A stretch of 5,056 bases of DNA from assembly GCA_035628055.1 (NCBI GenBank), contig DASPKO010000004.1, positions 1 through 5,056 of the forward strand, read 5' to 3'. Shown piece by piece: positions 1-5,056 of the stretch (position 1 is the stretch's first letter; the number at the start of each line of letters is the position of its first letter). The notes beneath the pieces are model-generated. The model had not been told where the DNA came from and made no database searches. It saw only the letters and a list, made by a program, of their open reading frames with translations. Source of the stretch: DASPKO01 sp035628055. GTDB lineage: Bacteria > Planctomycetota > Phycisphaerae > Phycisphaerales > UBA1924. Both the position numbers and the translations under genes were made by a program.

Positions 1-1
1 G

Positions 2-94
2 CGCATGGAAGAGCGTCTGCGGCTGCTCGGGGCGGTCATCGAGCGCTGCCGTGAGACCGAGCCGGCCGCGGCGCCCCTCGAGACGCTCGGTTAA
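2..94 (+). CDS. C-terminal end of an unidentified protein (5' truncated by window edge)
   Basis: An open frame enters from the left edge and ends at TAA (92-94), giving 30 visible residues. The piece begins as a charged, leucine-rich stretch (MEERLRLLGAVIERCRE) that would form an amphipathic helix, and then has a short Ala/Pro tail ending in LETLG. No family motif is visible, so no function is assigned. A pseudouridine kinase (PfkB family) would be the expected neighbour of the glycosidase that follows, but nothing in this fragment supports that. Codon use (G/C at most third positions) matches the genes downstream. The ATG at 5 is probably internal, because a 29-residue protein is unlikely. 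The stop lies 35 bases before the next start. Confidence 0.5.
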   Translation, partial: RMEERLRLLGAVIERCRETEPAAAPLETLG

Positions 95-117
95 TCCGGC
101 ACGCGGCCCGCCGCCCG

Positions 118-123
118 TAGACT
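118..123 (+). promoter_or_regulatory. Candidate -10 element (TAGACT) just upstream of psuG
   Basis: TAGACT fits the TANNNT pattern of a sigma-70-type -10 box and is among the few A/T-containing hexamers in a very GC-rich gap. Its last base is six bases before the GTG start of psuG. Transcription normally begins about 6-8 bases after the -10 box, so the transcript would start at or next to the GTG, giving a leaderless mRNA. No -35 box is recognisable about 17 bases upstream, and there is no Shine-Dalgarno sequence before the GTG, which fits a leaderless start. This is a single short motif and remains an inference. Confidence 0.4.
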
Positions 124-129
124 GCCGGG

Positions 130-1008
130 GTGCCGACCAGCCCTCCGCGCGCTCCCCGGGTCGCTCTCGAGACCACGTTGCTGGTGCACGGGGTGCCTCC
201 CGAGGCCGCGCGCGGGGTGGCTCGTGACCTCTTCGAGGCCGTGCGCTCCGCGGGCGCCGAGCCGGCACTGGTGGGTGTGTACTCCGGGCGCGCGCGCACC
301 GACCTGGGTCCGGCGGAGCTCGGGGAACTCCTCGCTGCCCCCGCGCGGGTCGCCAAGGTCAACACCTCGAACCTCGGCCTGGCGCTGCACCGCGGCGGGC
401 ACGGCGCGACGACGGTGAGCGCGACCGTCGAGCTGGCGGCGGGGGCGGGCATCCGCATGGTCGCGACCGGGGGCATCGGGGGCGTGCACCGCGGGCTGGC
501 CCGCCGCCTCGACGTCAGCGCGGACCTGGCGGCGCTGGCGCGCTTCCCCGTGGCGGTGGTGGCGTCGGGGGTGAAGTCGGTCCTGGACGTCGCGGGCACG
601 CGCGAGGCGCTCGAGGCCCTGGGCGTCCCGGTCCTCGGCTTTGGCACCGAGCTCTTCCCCGCCTTCTACCTCCGGTCGTGGAGCCAGGACCTGCGCGTCG
701 ACGCGCGCTTCGACGATGTCGCCGACCTGGCGCGCTACCTCGACGCCGAGCTGGGGCGCACCGGGCGGGGCGTCCTGGTCTGCAATCCGGTCCCCCCGGA
801 GCACGAGATCTCCCGCGCCGAGTGGGACGGCTGGCTCGCCCGCGCCGGCGCCGAGCTCCGCCGCGCCGGCGTGCATGGCCGCGAGGTGACCCCCTTCGTG
901 CTGGGCCGCCTGCACGAGCTCTCCGCCGGGCGCACCCTTGCGGCCAACCTGGCGCTGGCGCGTGCCAACGCGGCGCTCGCGGGCCGGCTGGCGGCCTCAT
1001 GGGCCTAG
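130..1008 (+). CDS. psuG: Pseudouridine-5'-phosphate glycosidase PsuG
   Basis: This 292-residue protein is predicted to cleave the C-C glycosidic bond of pseudouridine 5'-phosphate reversibly, giving uracil and ribose 5-phosphate, in the cytoplasm as part of modified-nucleoside salvage. Family signatures are clear: VALETTLLVHG at residues 11-21, GATTVSAT at 92-99, TGGIGGVHRG at 113-122, LDVSADL at 127-133, and GVKSVLD at 147-153. The E. coli residues as I remember them (E31, K93, D145, D149, K166) fall at exactly the same spacing here as E14 (general acid), K76, D128 (metal ligand), D132 and K149 (Schiff-base lysine), so the enzyme looks active. The N-terminus is about 17 residues shorter than in E. 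coli. GTG at 130 is the only reasonable start: an in-frame TAG lies at 118-120, and no later start precedes E14. One oddity is NTSNL after K76, where the usual motif is close to SRRDL. The partner kinase PsuK is not visible in the window. Confidence 0.93.
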   Translation: MPTSPPRAPRVALETTLLVHGVPPEAARGVARDLFEAVRSAGAEPALVGVYSGRARTDLGPAELGELLAAPARVAKVNTSNLGLALHRGGHGATTVSATVELAAGAGIRMVATGGIGGVHRGLARRLDVSADLAALARFPVAVVASGVKSVLDVAGTREALEALGVPVLGFGTELFPAFYLRSWSQDLRVDARFDDVADLARYLDAELGRTGRGVLVCNPVPPEHEISRAEWDGWLARAGAELRRAGVHGREVTPFVLGRLHELSAGRTLAANLALARANAALAGRLAASWA

Positions 1009-1030
1009 CCGAGCGCCGCGGGGCGGCGGC

Positions 1031-1039
1031 TGGTATCCT
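1031..1039 (+). promoter_or_regulatory. Candidate extended -10 promoter (TGG-TATCCT) before the BamD-like gene
   Basis: TGG at 1031-1033 followed by TATCCT at 1034-1039 reads as an extended -10 element (TGN plus TANNNT). It lies nine bases before the ATG at 1049, so transcription would start within a few bases of the start codon. No Shine-Dalgarno sequence lies between them and no -35 box is recognisable, as is usual for extended -10 promoters. The element sits in the 40-base gap after psuG and suggests that the BamD-like/lptE pair has its own promoter rather than depending on readthrough from psuG. The call rests on motif shape and position. Confidence 0.45.
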
Positions 1040-1048
1040 CCGTGCGCG

Positions 1049-2338
1049 ATGCGACACCGCCTGCTGCTTCTGATCGTGCTCGTGTCCGTGGTCCGGTGCC
1101 CGGGCGCGCGGGCCCAGGTCCACGAGTACACGCTGGACCCAGAGGCGGGCCAGTGGGTCCGGCAGACACCGGACCCCGACCCGGGCACCGACGAGGCGGT
1201 GATCGCCGAGACCCGCGAGCTCCTGGCCGCCGGGCGCTACTCGGAGGCGTACCGCCGCATCCATCCGTGGGTCGAGTCCAACGAGCGATCCGACCATCCC
1301 GCGCTGGCGGAGGCGTTCGTGCTCCGCGGCGACGCGCTGACCGCGGTCGGCCGCGAGTACAAGGCGCTCTACGACTACGAGGCCGTCATCAAGGGCTTCC
1401 CGGCCACCCCGCAGTACGTCCGCGCCGTGGAACGCGAGCTGGAGATCGGGACGCGCTACGTCAACGGGCTGCGGCGGCGGCTGCTGGGGATGCGCATCGT
1501 CAACGCCACGGACGTCGGCGAGGAGCTGCTCATCCGCGTGCAGGAGCGTTTGCCCTCCAGCCGCCTGGCCGAGCGGGCCGGGATCGAGCTGGCCGACTAT
1601 TACTACCGCGTCAGCGACATGGAAATGGCCGCCGAGGCCTACCGGCTCTTCATCGAGAACTACCCGCGGAGCGCCTACCTCCCCAAGGCGATGAAGCGCC
1701 GCATCTACGCCAACATCGCCCGCTTCAAGGGCCCGGAGTACGACGCCTCCCCCCTCATCGACGCGACGGTGCTCGTGCGCCGCTTCGCGATGATGTACCC
1801 CGCCGAGGCCGAGAAGGCCGGGCTCGACGACGCCCTGGTCGCCCGGCTCAACGAGTCGGCCGCCGCCGAGATGTTCACGACGGCGCGCTGGTACCTCCGC
1901 ACCGGCGATCCGGTCTCGGCGCGGTACACGCTGGGGCGCCTGATCGAGGCGCACCCCCGCACCGCGTCGGCCCAGATGGCCCTCGACCTGATGGAGCGCC
2001 AGGGTTGGGAGCCCGCCGCGGCTGAACCCGGGCATCGCCCCATCGCGCCGGCTCCCGACGAACCCGCCGCCACGGCGCCGCCGACTCCGGCGGAGCGGGT
2101 CCGCCGGTCGCAGCCAGCCCCATCGGAATCCCCCCGGCGCGAGGCCCTCCCGAGCGCGCCGGCGCCGCCCGTCCGCTCCCCCGCGCCTCCGACGCCGAGG
2201 CCGCCCGAGCCGGCAGCGGACCAGCCGGGCGTCCCCGTCCCCGCTCCCGCTCCCGCGGAAGCACCCCCGCGGCGCCGTTTCGTTCCGGGTCGTCCGATCC
2301 AGCCGCGCACGGCGACCGCCGAAGGAGAAGGGCGATGA
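1049..2338 (+). CDS. Secreted BamD-like TPR protein with proline-rich C-terminal tail
   Basis: This is a 429-residue protein. Residues 1-22 form a signal peptide: basic MRHR, hydrophobic LLLLIVLVSVV, then an ARA|Q-type signal peptidase I site after A22. Residues about 50-320 are helical with TPR-like repeats (about 50-80, 85-139, 173-229 and 274-319). The segment AAEAYRLFIENYPRSAYLPK near 195-214 closely resembles the BamD/YfiO repeat (tyr-x-x-phe-ile-x-x-tyr-pro). BamD is the periplasmic scaffold of the outer-membrane beta-barrel assembly complex. Residues 321-429 are a low-complexity tail with about 30% proline plus many Ala and Arg. The only cysteine near the N-terminus, C17 in SVVRC, does not make a lipobox, whereas true BamD is a lipoprotein. 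ATG 1049 is chosen because it starts the signal peptide; an open frame reaches back into psuG, but that extension is not protein-like. The stop overlaps the lptE start (ATGA). A general periplasmic TPR role, for example CpoB-like, is the main alternative. Confidence 0.8.
   Translation: MRHRLLLLIVLVSVVRCPGARAQVHEYTLDPEAGQWVRQTPDPDPGTDEAVIAETRELLAAGRYSEAYRRIHPWVESNERSDHPALAEAFVLRGDALTAVGREYKALYDYEAVIKGFPATPQYVRAVERELEIGTRYVNGLRRRLLGMRIVNATDVGEELLIRVQERLPSSRLAERAGIELADYYYRVSDMEMAAEAYRLFIENYPRSAYLPKAMKRRIYANIARFKGPEYDASPLIDATVLVRRFAMMYPAEAEKAGLDDALVARLNESAAAEMFTTARWYLRTGDPVSARYTLGRLIEAHPRTASAQMALDLMERQGWEPAAAEPGHRPIAPAPDEPAATAPPTPAERVRRSQPAPSESPRREALPSAPAPPVRSPAPPTPRPPEPAADQPGVPVPAPAPAEAPPRRRFVPGRPIQPRTATAEGEGR
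2322..2327 (+). promoter_or_regulatory. Strong Shine-Dalgarno sequence of lptE (AAGGAG)
   Basis: AAGGAG lies inside the last codons of the BamD-like gene, seven bases before the ATG of lptE at 2335. This is near-ideal pairing and spacing and supports the chosen lptE start. It contrasts with the two genes upstream, which lack a ribosome binding site. Together with the four-base ATGA overlap it indicates translational coupling of the two proteins. Confidence 0.75.
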
Positions 2339-2883
2339 GCCGGCACGGGCCGGGCAGAGCGCGCGCGGCGTGGCGCTTGGGCGGGGCCGCCGCCGCGGTG
2401 GGGCTGGTCCTGGCGGGCTGTGCGGACAATCCGCGCTCCGGCTACGCGTTCGCCGGCGCGCACAGCGACCGGATTGACACGGTGCGCGTGGACATCTTCC
2501 AGAACCTCACCTTCAGCCGCGGGCTGGAGATCGAGCTCGCCGACGCGGTCGCCAAGGAGATTCGCGCCAGCACGCCGTGGCGGGTCAGCAACACCGAATC
2601 CGCCACCGCCACGCTCAGCGGCGAGATCGTCGAGACGCGGCTGACGAGCCTCTCCTCGGGCCGGGAGTCCGGCCTGGTGCAGGAGCAGGGCGTCACCATC
2701 ACGGTTGATTTCGCGCTGGCCGACAACCGCACGGGCAAGGTCATCACCAGCCGGCGTCGCTTCAGCGCCTCGGATGTCTTCATCCCGGCCCTGGGCGTGG
2801 GCGAACGCCTGGAAACCGGGGAGGACGCGGCGGTGCAGAGGTTGGCTCGGGCGATCGTCGCCGAACTGCGCTCCGGCTGGTGA
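2335..2883 (+). CDS. lptE: LPS-assembly lipoprotein LptE family
   Basis: A 182-residue lipoprotein. The N-terminus has a basic region (SRHGPGRARAAWR), a hydrophobic Ala/Gly/Val/Leu core, and the lipobox LAGC with the lipidated cysteine at C29. After it comes the LptE pattern GYAF at 36-39 with ID-TVRV-IFQN (about 47-57), then GLEIELADAVAKEI (about 63-76), an alternating strand/helix body, and a C-terminal helix ending RAIVAELRSGW. LptE is known as the outer-membrane lipoprotein that plugs and helps fold the LptD barrel, which inserts lipopolysaccharide into the outer leaflet. The length is typical (E. coli about 190). The start codon overlaps the stop of the BamD-like gene (ATGA) and has a strong Shine-Dalgarno, so the two are co-translated. 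LptD is not in the window. LptE sequences diverge widely, so the family is clear from the pattern, while the exact partner and substrate are inferred. Confidence 0.85.
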   Translation: MSRHGPGRARAAWRLGGAAAAVGLVLAGCADNPRSGYAFAGAHSDRIDTVRVDIFQNLTFSRGLEIELADAVAKEIRASTPWRVSNTESATATLSGEIVETRLTSLSSGRESGLVQEQGVTITVDFALADNRTGKVITSRRRFSASDVFIPALGVGERLETGEDAAVQRLARAIVAELRSGW

Positions 2884-2940
2884 GACCCCGCTTGGGGTGT
2901 GCGGGGGCGGGGCGGCCCGGATCGGCGAGCGGCGTGCGCA

Positions 2941-2946
2941 TAACCT
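2941..2946 (+). promoter_or_regulatory. Weak candidate -10 element (TAACCT) in the lptE-ftsH gap
   Basis: TAACCT fits TANNNT and, with the preceding CA, is the most AT-rich spot in the 121-base gap between lptE and ftsH. If used, transcription would begin near 2953 and give ftsH a leader of about 50 bases containing the strong inverted repeat at 2979-2999. No -35 box and no TGN extension are seen. It is listed because the gap and the lack of a tight overlap suggest that ftsH may have its own promoter. Confidence 0.2.
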
Positions 2947-2978
2947 CTCGTCACGGCGCGCGGAGACCCGCGGACCGA

Positions 2979-2999
2979 ACGCGGCCCGGGCGGCCGCGT
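2979..2999. repeat. Perfect 8-bp inverted repeat (hairpin) adjacent to the ftsH start region
   Basis: ACGCGGCC at 2979-2986 is the exact reverse complement of GGCCGCGT at 2992-2999, with the five-base loop CGGGC. As RNA this would be a very stable GC-rich hairpin whose base ends five bases before the ATG at 3005. There is no T-run after it, so it is not a standard intrinsic terminator. It could be a translation-control structure in the ftsH leader, a factor-binding palindrome, or chance in GC-rich DNA. Confidence 0.45.
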
Positions 3000-3004
3000 A
3001 CGTC

Positions 3005-5056
3005 ATGGTGCGGCAATCAGCCGGGGGAATCGTGAGCGAGGCCGAATCCGTGACAACACCGGGCACCAACACTCGTCCTCGGGCCCCGGGGGGCATCCGG
3101 GCCCTCTTGGCCCGGCGCACCGAGAGCTCGGAGAAGCCCCGGCGGCGTCCGGAGCAGCCGCCCGAGTCGCGCAAGCCCGAGGGCGGACCCGGAGCGCCCC
3201 GCCAGGGCAAGGGCTACTTCGGCCTCTTCGCGGTCATCACGGTGATCTTCCTGCTCTTCCTGGTCATGAGCTCGGTCTCGACCCAGGCGCGGGAGGTGAC
3301 CTGGAGCGAGTTCACCGAGCTCTATGAGGCCAAGCGCGCCCCGATGCTCGACCGCGACTCGGTGGTGGTGCGCGACAATGGCGTCTTCGCGGCGGAGATC
3401 CAGGAGACCGGCTCGGCGCGCTACGTGGTCAACCGCTTCCACCCGGACAGCCGCGAGCTGATCCTGACCAAGCTCGACGCGCTCACGCAGGGAAAGTACA
3501 AGGCGCGGCCCTCCTCGGTGTGGACGCAGGTGCTCATCTCCACCCTGCCCTTCCTGCTCCTGATCATGCTGGTGTGGTTCTTCATCGTGCGCGGCCTGAA
3601 GAGCGCCGCGGTGGGGGGCGGGGGGGTCCTGGGCAACTTCGGCAAGTCCCGGCATCGCGTGCTGGCCAAGGAGATGACCACGGTCACCTTCGCCGACGTC
3701 GCGGGCATCGACGAGGCCAAGGACGAGGTCACGGAGATCATCGAGTTCCTGAAGAACCCCAAGCGGTTTATGCGACTGGGCGGGCGGATCCCGCGCGGCG
3801 TGCTGCTGATCGGCGAGCCCGGGTGCGGGAAGACCCTGCTGGCCAAGGCCATCGCCGGCGAGGCCGACGTGCCCTTCTTCTCCATCAGCGGGTCGGACTT
3901 CGTGGAGATGTTCGTGGGGGTGGGCGCCAGCCGCGTGCGCGACCTGTTCAAGCAGGCCAAGGAGTCGGCGCCCTGCATCATCTTCCTCGACGAGATCGAC
4001 GCCGTGGGCCGGCGCCGCGGGGGGGGCTTCACCACGGGCGGGCACGACGAGCGCGAGCAGACGCTCAACGCCATCCTGGTCGAGATGGACGGGTTCAACT
4101 CGGCCGACGGCGTGATCGTGATCGCCGCCACCAACCGCTCCGACGTTCTGGACCCCGCGCTGACGCGCCCGGGGCGGTTCGACCGGCAGATCGTGGTCCC
4201 CCTGCCCGACGTCCAGGGCCGCATGGAGATCCTGCGGGTCCACGCCAAGAAGGTCAAGATGGGCCCGGACGTGGACCTGGAGCGGATCGCCCGGGCCACC
4301 CCGATGTTCTCGGGGGCCGACCTGGCGGCGATCATCAACGAGGCGGCCATCGCCGCCACCCTGCACAACAAGGACTTCATCGAGCAGGAAGACCTCGAGG
4401 AGGCCCGCGACAAGGTGAAGTTCGGGCGGGCCCGCAAGAGCCGGAAGCGCGAGAAGGAGGAGAACCGGCTCACGGCCTATCACGAGGCCGGGCACGCGGT
4501 GCTCCAGAGCCTGCTCGCCGACGCCGACCCGCTGCACAAGGTGACGATCATCCCGCGCGGCAACGCGGGCGGGGCGACCTTCTCGCTCCCCGAGAAGGAC
4601 CGCATGGGGTACGGGCTCAAGTGGCTGCGGGCGACGATGCGCGTGCTGTGCGGCGGGCGGATCGCCGAGCAGAGGGCGATGGACGACGTCTCCAGCGGCG
4701 CCGCCATGGACATCGCGCAGGTGACCGAGATCGCGCGGAAGATGATCCTGGAGTGGGGCATGTCCGACCGGCTGGGATTCGTGCGCTACGCCGGGGCCGA
4801 CACGCGCGAGATGTTCGTGCCCGAGAAGGACTATTCGGACCAGACGGCCAAGCTCATCGACGACGAGGTCCGCCGCCTGACGGACGAGGCCTACGCCGAC
4901 GCCAGGGGGATGCTCGAGGCCAACTGGGAGAAAGTGGTGGCGGTCGCCGAGGCGCTGCTGAAGTACGAGACGCTCGGGGCCGACGAGGTCCGCCGGCTCA
5001 TGGAGGGGCGGGCCCTGACCAAGCCGACGGTGAGCGACCTGCTCGCCGCCGAGACG
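3005..5056 (+). CDS. ftsH: ATP-dependent zinc metalloprotease FtsH (3' end beyond window)
   Basis: 684 codons are visible and the frame is still open at the right edge. FtsH is an inner-membrane AAA+ protease that extracts and degrades misfolded membrane proteins and selected cytoplasmic substrates as a hexamer. Counting from ATG 3005, the order is: a Pro/Arg-rich cytoplasmic extension (about 1-70), TM1 (about 71-91), periplasmic domain (92-175), TM2 (about 176-197), a Gly linker (204-207), Walker A GEPGCGKT (270-277), pore segment MFVGVGAS, Walker B FLDEID (327-332), second region of homology with arginine fingers R391 and R394, zinc motif HEAGH (493-497), and third zinc ligand D569 in the SSGAAMDI segment. 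All catalytic residues are present. The core is offset by 79 residues from E. coli, so the N-terminal arm is unusually long. The end resembles the usual C-terminus, so little is missing. The start is uncertain. ATG 3005 is preceded by a hairpin and has no Shine-Dalgarno; GTG 3032 follows GGGGGA closely; GTG 3050 has GAGG eight bases upstream. Confidence 0.93.
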   Translation, partial: MVRQSAGGIVSEAESVTTPGTNTRPRAPGGIRALLARRTESSEKPRRRPEQPPESRKPEGGPGAPRQGKGYFGLFAVITVIFLLFLVMSSVSTQAREVTWSEFTELYEAKRAPMLDRDSVVVRDNGVFAAEIQETGSARYVVNRFHPDSRELILTKLDALTQGKYKARPSSVWTQVLISTLPFLLLIMLVWFFIVRGLKSAAVGGGGVLGNFGKSRHRVLAKEMTTVTFADVAGIDEAKDEVTEIIEFLKNPKRFMRLGGRIPRGVLLIGEPGCGKTLLAKAIAGEADVPFFSISGSDFVEMFVGVGASRVRDLFKQAKESAPCIIFLDEIDAVGRRRGGGFTTGGHDEREQTLNAILVEMDGFNSADGVIVIAATNRSDVLDPALTRPGRFDRQIVVPLPDVQGRMEILRVHAKKVKMGPDVDLERIARATPMFSGADLAAIINEAAIAATLHNKDFIEQEDLEEARDKVKFGRARKSRKREKEENRLTAYHEAGHAVLQSLLADADPLHKVTIIPRGNAGGATFSLPEKDRMGYGLKWLRATMRVLCGGRIAEQRAMDDVSSGAAMDIAQVTEIARKMILEWGMSDRLGFVRYAGADTREMFVPEKDYSDQTAKLIDDEVRRLTDEAYADARGMLEANWEKVVAVAEALLKYETLGADEVRRLMEGRALTKPTVSDLLAAET

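Noticed and set aside
91..915. 274-codon open frame on the - strand opposite psuG
   Set aside because: It is antisense to PsuG, whose catalytic residues are all intact. The translation is low-complexity and without motifs.
938..1048. Upstream-extended start for the BamD-like gene
   Set aside because: The extension overlaps the end of psuG in another frame, reads as Arg/Trp-rich non-protein-like sequence, and would bury the signal peptide that begins at ATG 1049.
515..2035. 506-codon open frame on the - strand covering psuG and the BamD-like gene
   Set aside because: It lies opposite two well-supported genes. Its Arg/Gly/Ala-rich translation has no family motif. Long antisense frames are expected where third codon positions are nearly all G or C.
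2221..2270. Repeated CCCGCTCC units near the end of the BamD-like gene as a tandem repeat element
   Set aside because: The repetition follows from Pro-Ala codons in the proline-rich tail. The units are short and irregular.
2474..2479. Perfect -35-like TTGACA inside lptE
   Set aside because: No -10-like hexamer occurs 16-18 bases downstream, and the bases are explained by conserved LptE codons (Ile-Asp-Thr).
2885..2898. Small hairpin ACCCC-GCTT-GGGGT after the lptE stop as a terminator
   Set aside because: The stem is only 5 bp and no T-run follows. Such a short GC stem is expected by chance in this sequence.
1705..3210. 501-codon open frame on the - strand across the BamD-like gene, lptE and the start of ftsH
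   Set aside because: It spans three genes on the other strand and has low-complexity Arg/Gly/Ala content. No start context or family resemblance supports it.
3421..4473. 350-codon open frame on the - strand opposite ftsH
   Set aside because: It is a second antisense shadow, Ser/Arg/Pro/Thr-rich with no recognisable motif, overlapping FtsH and another antisense frame.
3017..4537. 506-codon open frame on the - strand opposite ftsH
   Set aside because: It is a shadow of the strongly conserved FtsH frame. The His/Leu/Gly/Asp-rich translation is typical of antisense reading in GC-rich DNA and shows no domain.

Overview
The window is a very GC-rich stretch (roughly 70% by eye) of ordinary chromosomal-looking bacterial DNA with every supported gene on the + strand. 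The gene set is: the last codons of an unidentified gene, a pseudouridine-5'-phosphate glycosidase (psuG), a secreted BamD-like TPR protein with a proline-rich tail, an LptE-family lipoprotein overlapping it by four bases, and a membrane AAA+ zinc protease FtsH that runs off the right edge. LptE and a BamD-like protein imply a diderm cell with an outer membrane. The FtsH wording and the BamD-like/LptE/FtsH order are reminiscent of Planctomycetota, perhaps Phycisphaerae. That placement is an inference from remembered family resemblance, not a search result.

Layout. Bases 2-94: C-terminal end of a gene of unknown function. Bases 95-129: a short gap with a TAGACT hexamer placed to give a leaderless transcript. 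Bases 130-1008: psuG, catalytic residues intact. Bases 1009-1048: a second short gap with an extended -10-like element (TGG-TATCCT). Bases 1049-2338: BamD-like protein. Bases 2335-2883: lptE, with a strong AAGGAG Shine-Dalgarno and an ATGA stop/start overlap. Bases 2884-3004: the only sizeable intergenic space (121 bp), with a strong 8-bp inverted repeat next to the ftsH start region and a weak promoter candidate. Bases 3005-5056: ftsH, open at its 3' end and probably lacking only a short C-terminal tail.

How the genes fit together. PsuG is a housekeeping nucleoside-salvage enzyme and has no obvious tie to the rest. The BamD-like protein and LptE form a tight translationally coupled pair that suggests outer-membrane biogenesis: beta-barrel protein assembly and lipopolysaccharide delivery. 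FtsH is inner-membrane protein quality control. In E. coli it also sets LPS synthesis by degrading LpxC, so its position beside lptE is suggestive but unproven as a functional link.

I saw no mobile element, CRISPR array, tRNA/rRNA, phage gene or evidently novel system. The most worthwhile points are the contrast between leaderless-type and Shine-Dalgarno starts, the apparently unlipidated BamD-like protein with its proline-rich tail, an altered motif in PsuG, a variant Walker A in FtsH, and the unresolved FtsH start with its adjacent hairpin.
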